In this document: positions 62,004 to 64,000 of the stretch, in pieces
Position numbering within the stretch: position 1 is the first letter of the stretch
Layout: every line of letters begins with the position of its first letter
NCBI GenBank assembly: GCA_030248225.1
Contig: JASANE010000495.1
Coordinates: 1 to 64,000 of the forward strand
DNA length: 64,000 bases
Source of the DNA: Trileptium ribeirensis
Lineage: Eukaryota > Nematoda > Enoplea > Enoplida > Thoracostomopsidae
Reading direction: 5' to 3'
Notes under the pieces: model-generated
Databases searched by the model: none
What the model was told of the DNA's origin: nothing
What the model saw: the letters and a program-made list of their open reading frames with translations, nothing else
Program-made: the position numbers and the translations under genes

Positions 62004-62566
62004 TGGGCTCTCCAAATTGGAGTAAGAACCCATTGGCATTTTTCGGTTCCCCCTGGTTCAGAACAGGTGCCCATCGGTTCATGCCCCCTGGCAAAATTTT
62101 GGGCTCCTTTCGGATCACCGCCTCATCGAAAATTTTTTTATTTCCAGTCGGCCCAAAGTACATAAAATTTGATCAAAATTTTTACTAAAATTCCGTTTTG
62201 AAGTTAAATTTCTCCAAATTGGAGTAAGAACCCATTGGCATTTTTCGGTTCCCCCTGGTTCAGAACAGGTGCCCATCGGTTCATGCCCCCTGGCAAAATT
62301 TTGGGCTCCTTTCGGATCACCGCCTCATCGAAAATTTTTTTATTTCCAGTCGGCCCAAAGTACATAAAATTTGATCAAAATTTTTACTAAAATTCCGTTT
62401 TGAAGTTAAAAATTTCGCAAATTTTTTCAAAATTTGGTTCAAAAGCGTTTTGACAGTGTTTCTGACACGATTTTTAACCGTTCTCTTAGCAAAATCATGC
62501 TCCCCGGTTTGGAACCAGGGGGCCCTGGTTCATGCCCCCGGCAAAATTTTCAGCGAATGGAGAGCC
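62004..62566 (-). mobile_element. MITE family B, copy 3 (563 bp) with 202-bp internal duplication
   Basis: This is in the opposite orientation to copies 1 and 2. The ends are TGGGCTCTCCAAATTGG and TTTTCAGCGAATGGAGAGCC. The flanks ATCAAGCC (61996-62003) and ATAAAGCG (62567-62574) match at 6 of 8 positions. The block 62009-62210 is repeated at 62211-62412 with no difference that I can see over about 198 bp. Confidence 0.82.
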
Positions 62567-63189
62567 ATAAAGCGATACAGCCTAAGATTTTGGAGAAATT
62601 TATGATGCATGGAATATAATGTGTGGACACACTAAAACTACTCATACAGTAATTGCTATCAAGTAATAAATTTGTTCCGAGCATGTTGTTTACGCAATGA
62701 AATGTATAATTAGCATTATAATATGTTCAGTGTTTATGATGATTTGTTGATTCGTAAGGTGCTATTAGCAAAGCCTTTGTGAGTGCCTGTTGGTTGCCTG
62801 ATAGCTGCGCTACCTAACATTAACAGGCTTGATATATCCCTTGATCGGGTTGACTTATAGCCTCGCCATTCGCTGGACTCCTGGTTCGTAACCAAGGCCA
62901 ACGTAGTTTTTCACGGGGTATATAACTCGTGTCTGCCGGTTCAACTAAATTTTATATATGGTATTACACTAAAACCAAATTATTGCCGCGGCTCGCGAAG
63001 CACTATAACTTCGGTAGTTGCACATATCAGTAATTAATCAGCTTAACCAGTGTTTATTATCGCAACCAAAATATTTCTTGGCTTAAAACAATGCTGTGAT
63101 TTTACTTTGTAATAGAGAGTAATATACTAGCTTAAAGCCGAAAGTGTCCAGGGAAACGTAACTGGGGCGGGAAATTCCTCATTTTGCAT
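62567..63189. other. Intergenic stretch, nothing recognised
   Basis: No supported feature between the MITE and the LINE fragment. Confidence 0.45.
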
Positions 63190-64000
63190 TTTTTCTGTGA
63201 TAAGCATCACTTTCAGTCGCCGGCGCACATCATCGTTGGGCACGTAATCAAGCTGTATTAGGCTGAGGCACCAGTGGAGCACCCTCACTTTTCAAGACAT
63301 GGAGGGTCTGCTCGCGTTATATTGTTGTAGACCATCATTCCGAACAATGTAGCACACCAGGTCGGATAACAGCTTTGTATAACTTGGTCTTAGGTCTGAA
63401 TGACATCCGGCGGTCACAGAGAATGCCGGCGACCTGGAGCTACTTCATCTGATCCGTGTTTATTCGACCGGTGGCGTGTAGGAGTGAGTAGCTACGCTGC
63501 TGATGATAGATCTGATATACTTTTACTGCTTCACTCTCTGGAGCTCTGCTCTGCTTCACTGATACTGATCGTTCCAGCTACTTGGGGCCGCTATCCATAT
63601 GCTCGATCTTGCTAGTATTTTCAGCCGCATTGCGTTCTCATCTAATCGTTCCTTCCATCGCTGTTGTTTGAGTTTATAGTTTACGTTTTTGTTCTGACTG
63701 GAAAACATCTTTCTAACAAAGTAGTGACCGCGGGTTGGGCGTCTGGATTTTAGTTGTCGCATGTCCATGAAGAGTACGAACGTGAGTGGGCAGAGAGCTC
63801 ATCCTCTGCGGACTCCGACTTTGATGATGAACGGTGGCGATGTGCCTACATAACTTCGAACGCTGGTAATGACGGTTGGGTAGAGCAGCTAGACCCAGCG
63901 GATATTGGTCTCAGGCACATTGTGCGATCGCAGATATGTTTTTCAGACGTTTTCAGTTGGTTTAGAGTCAATGAACCCGACCGCCAAAATATAGTCTGTC
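63190..64000 (-). pseudogene. Decayed LINE reverse transcriptase fragment (continues past window)
   Basis: On the minus strand, VGVRRGCALCPLTFVLFMD (about 63822-63763) matches the RT motif 'GVRQGCPLSPLLF'. Downstream, KVRVLHWCL…YVPNDDVRRRL (about 63290-63213) matches the post-RT thumb region, where many invertebrate LINEs carry a VSNxEVRRRV-like motif. The expected YADD block between them is not preserved. Frameshifts and stops make it inactive. The 5' part lies beyond position 64000. Confidence 0.75.

Overview
The window is nuclear DNA from an animal, most likely an invertebrate. It has large GT-AG introns, scattered exons with lineage-neutral codon use, AT-rich intergenic DNA, decayed LINEs, and many short non-autonomous DNA transposons. 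There are no bacterial operons and no long intact ORFs. I cannot assign a phylum from the sequence alone.

Only two genes are supported. The first, on the minus strand (22903 down to 9712), is a four-exon gene for a complete 351-residue type II Hsp40/DNAJB1-4-like co-chaperone. Its introns of 4.3, 5.7 and 2.1 kb are filled with repeats, and the last intron appears to use a GC-AG splice pair. The second, on the plus strand, is the C-terminal part of an unrecognised, highly charged, serine-rich protein. It is seen as three phase-compatible exons (56313-56638, 59891-60291, 61646-61812); its 5' exons were not found.

The rest is mostly transposon archaeology. (1) A long non-coding dispersed repeat is present in three copies: A, 1-1865; B, 23741-29757; C, 31645-36458. 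It carries conserved hairpins and a TATA-like box and is tentatively LTR-retroelement derived. Copy B is split by a 1.9-kb long-TIR element and copy C by a Helentron-like element. (2) Two Helentron-like elements lie at 2446-3040 and 34527-35564. (3) Two long-TIR elements share the terminus TGCGTCGTTCAC and have 3-bp target duplications (27419-29296, 41146-43552). (4) A GC-rich 723-bp MITE has a perfect 10-bp target duplication (44091-44813). (5) Six MITEs belong to at least two TIR families with about 8-bp target duplications; two of them sit inside LINE ORF2 sequences. (6) Decayed LINEs lie at 13900-17292 (+), 46557-49594 (+) and 63190-64000 (-), and a decayed SGNH-esterase-like ORF lies at 37380-38680 (-). 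(7) There are two tandem arrays, a ~358-bp array in DNAJB intron 1 and a 383-bp dimeric array at 54816-55760.

Layout: 1-9.7 kb is intergenic with repeats; 9.7-22.9 kb is the DNAJB gene; 23-37 kb is two long repeat copies with nested insertions; 37-56 kb is transposon-rich intergenic DNA; 56-62 kb is the 3' part of the unknown gene; 62-64 kb is a MITE and a LINE fragment.
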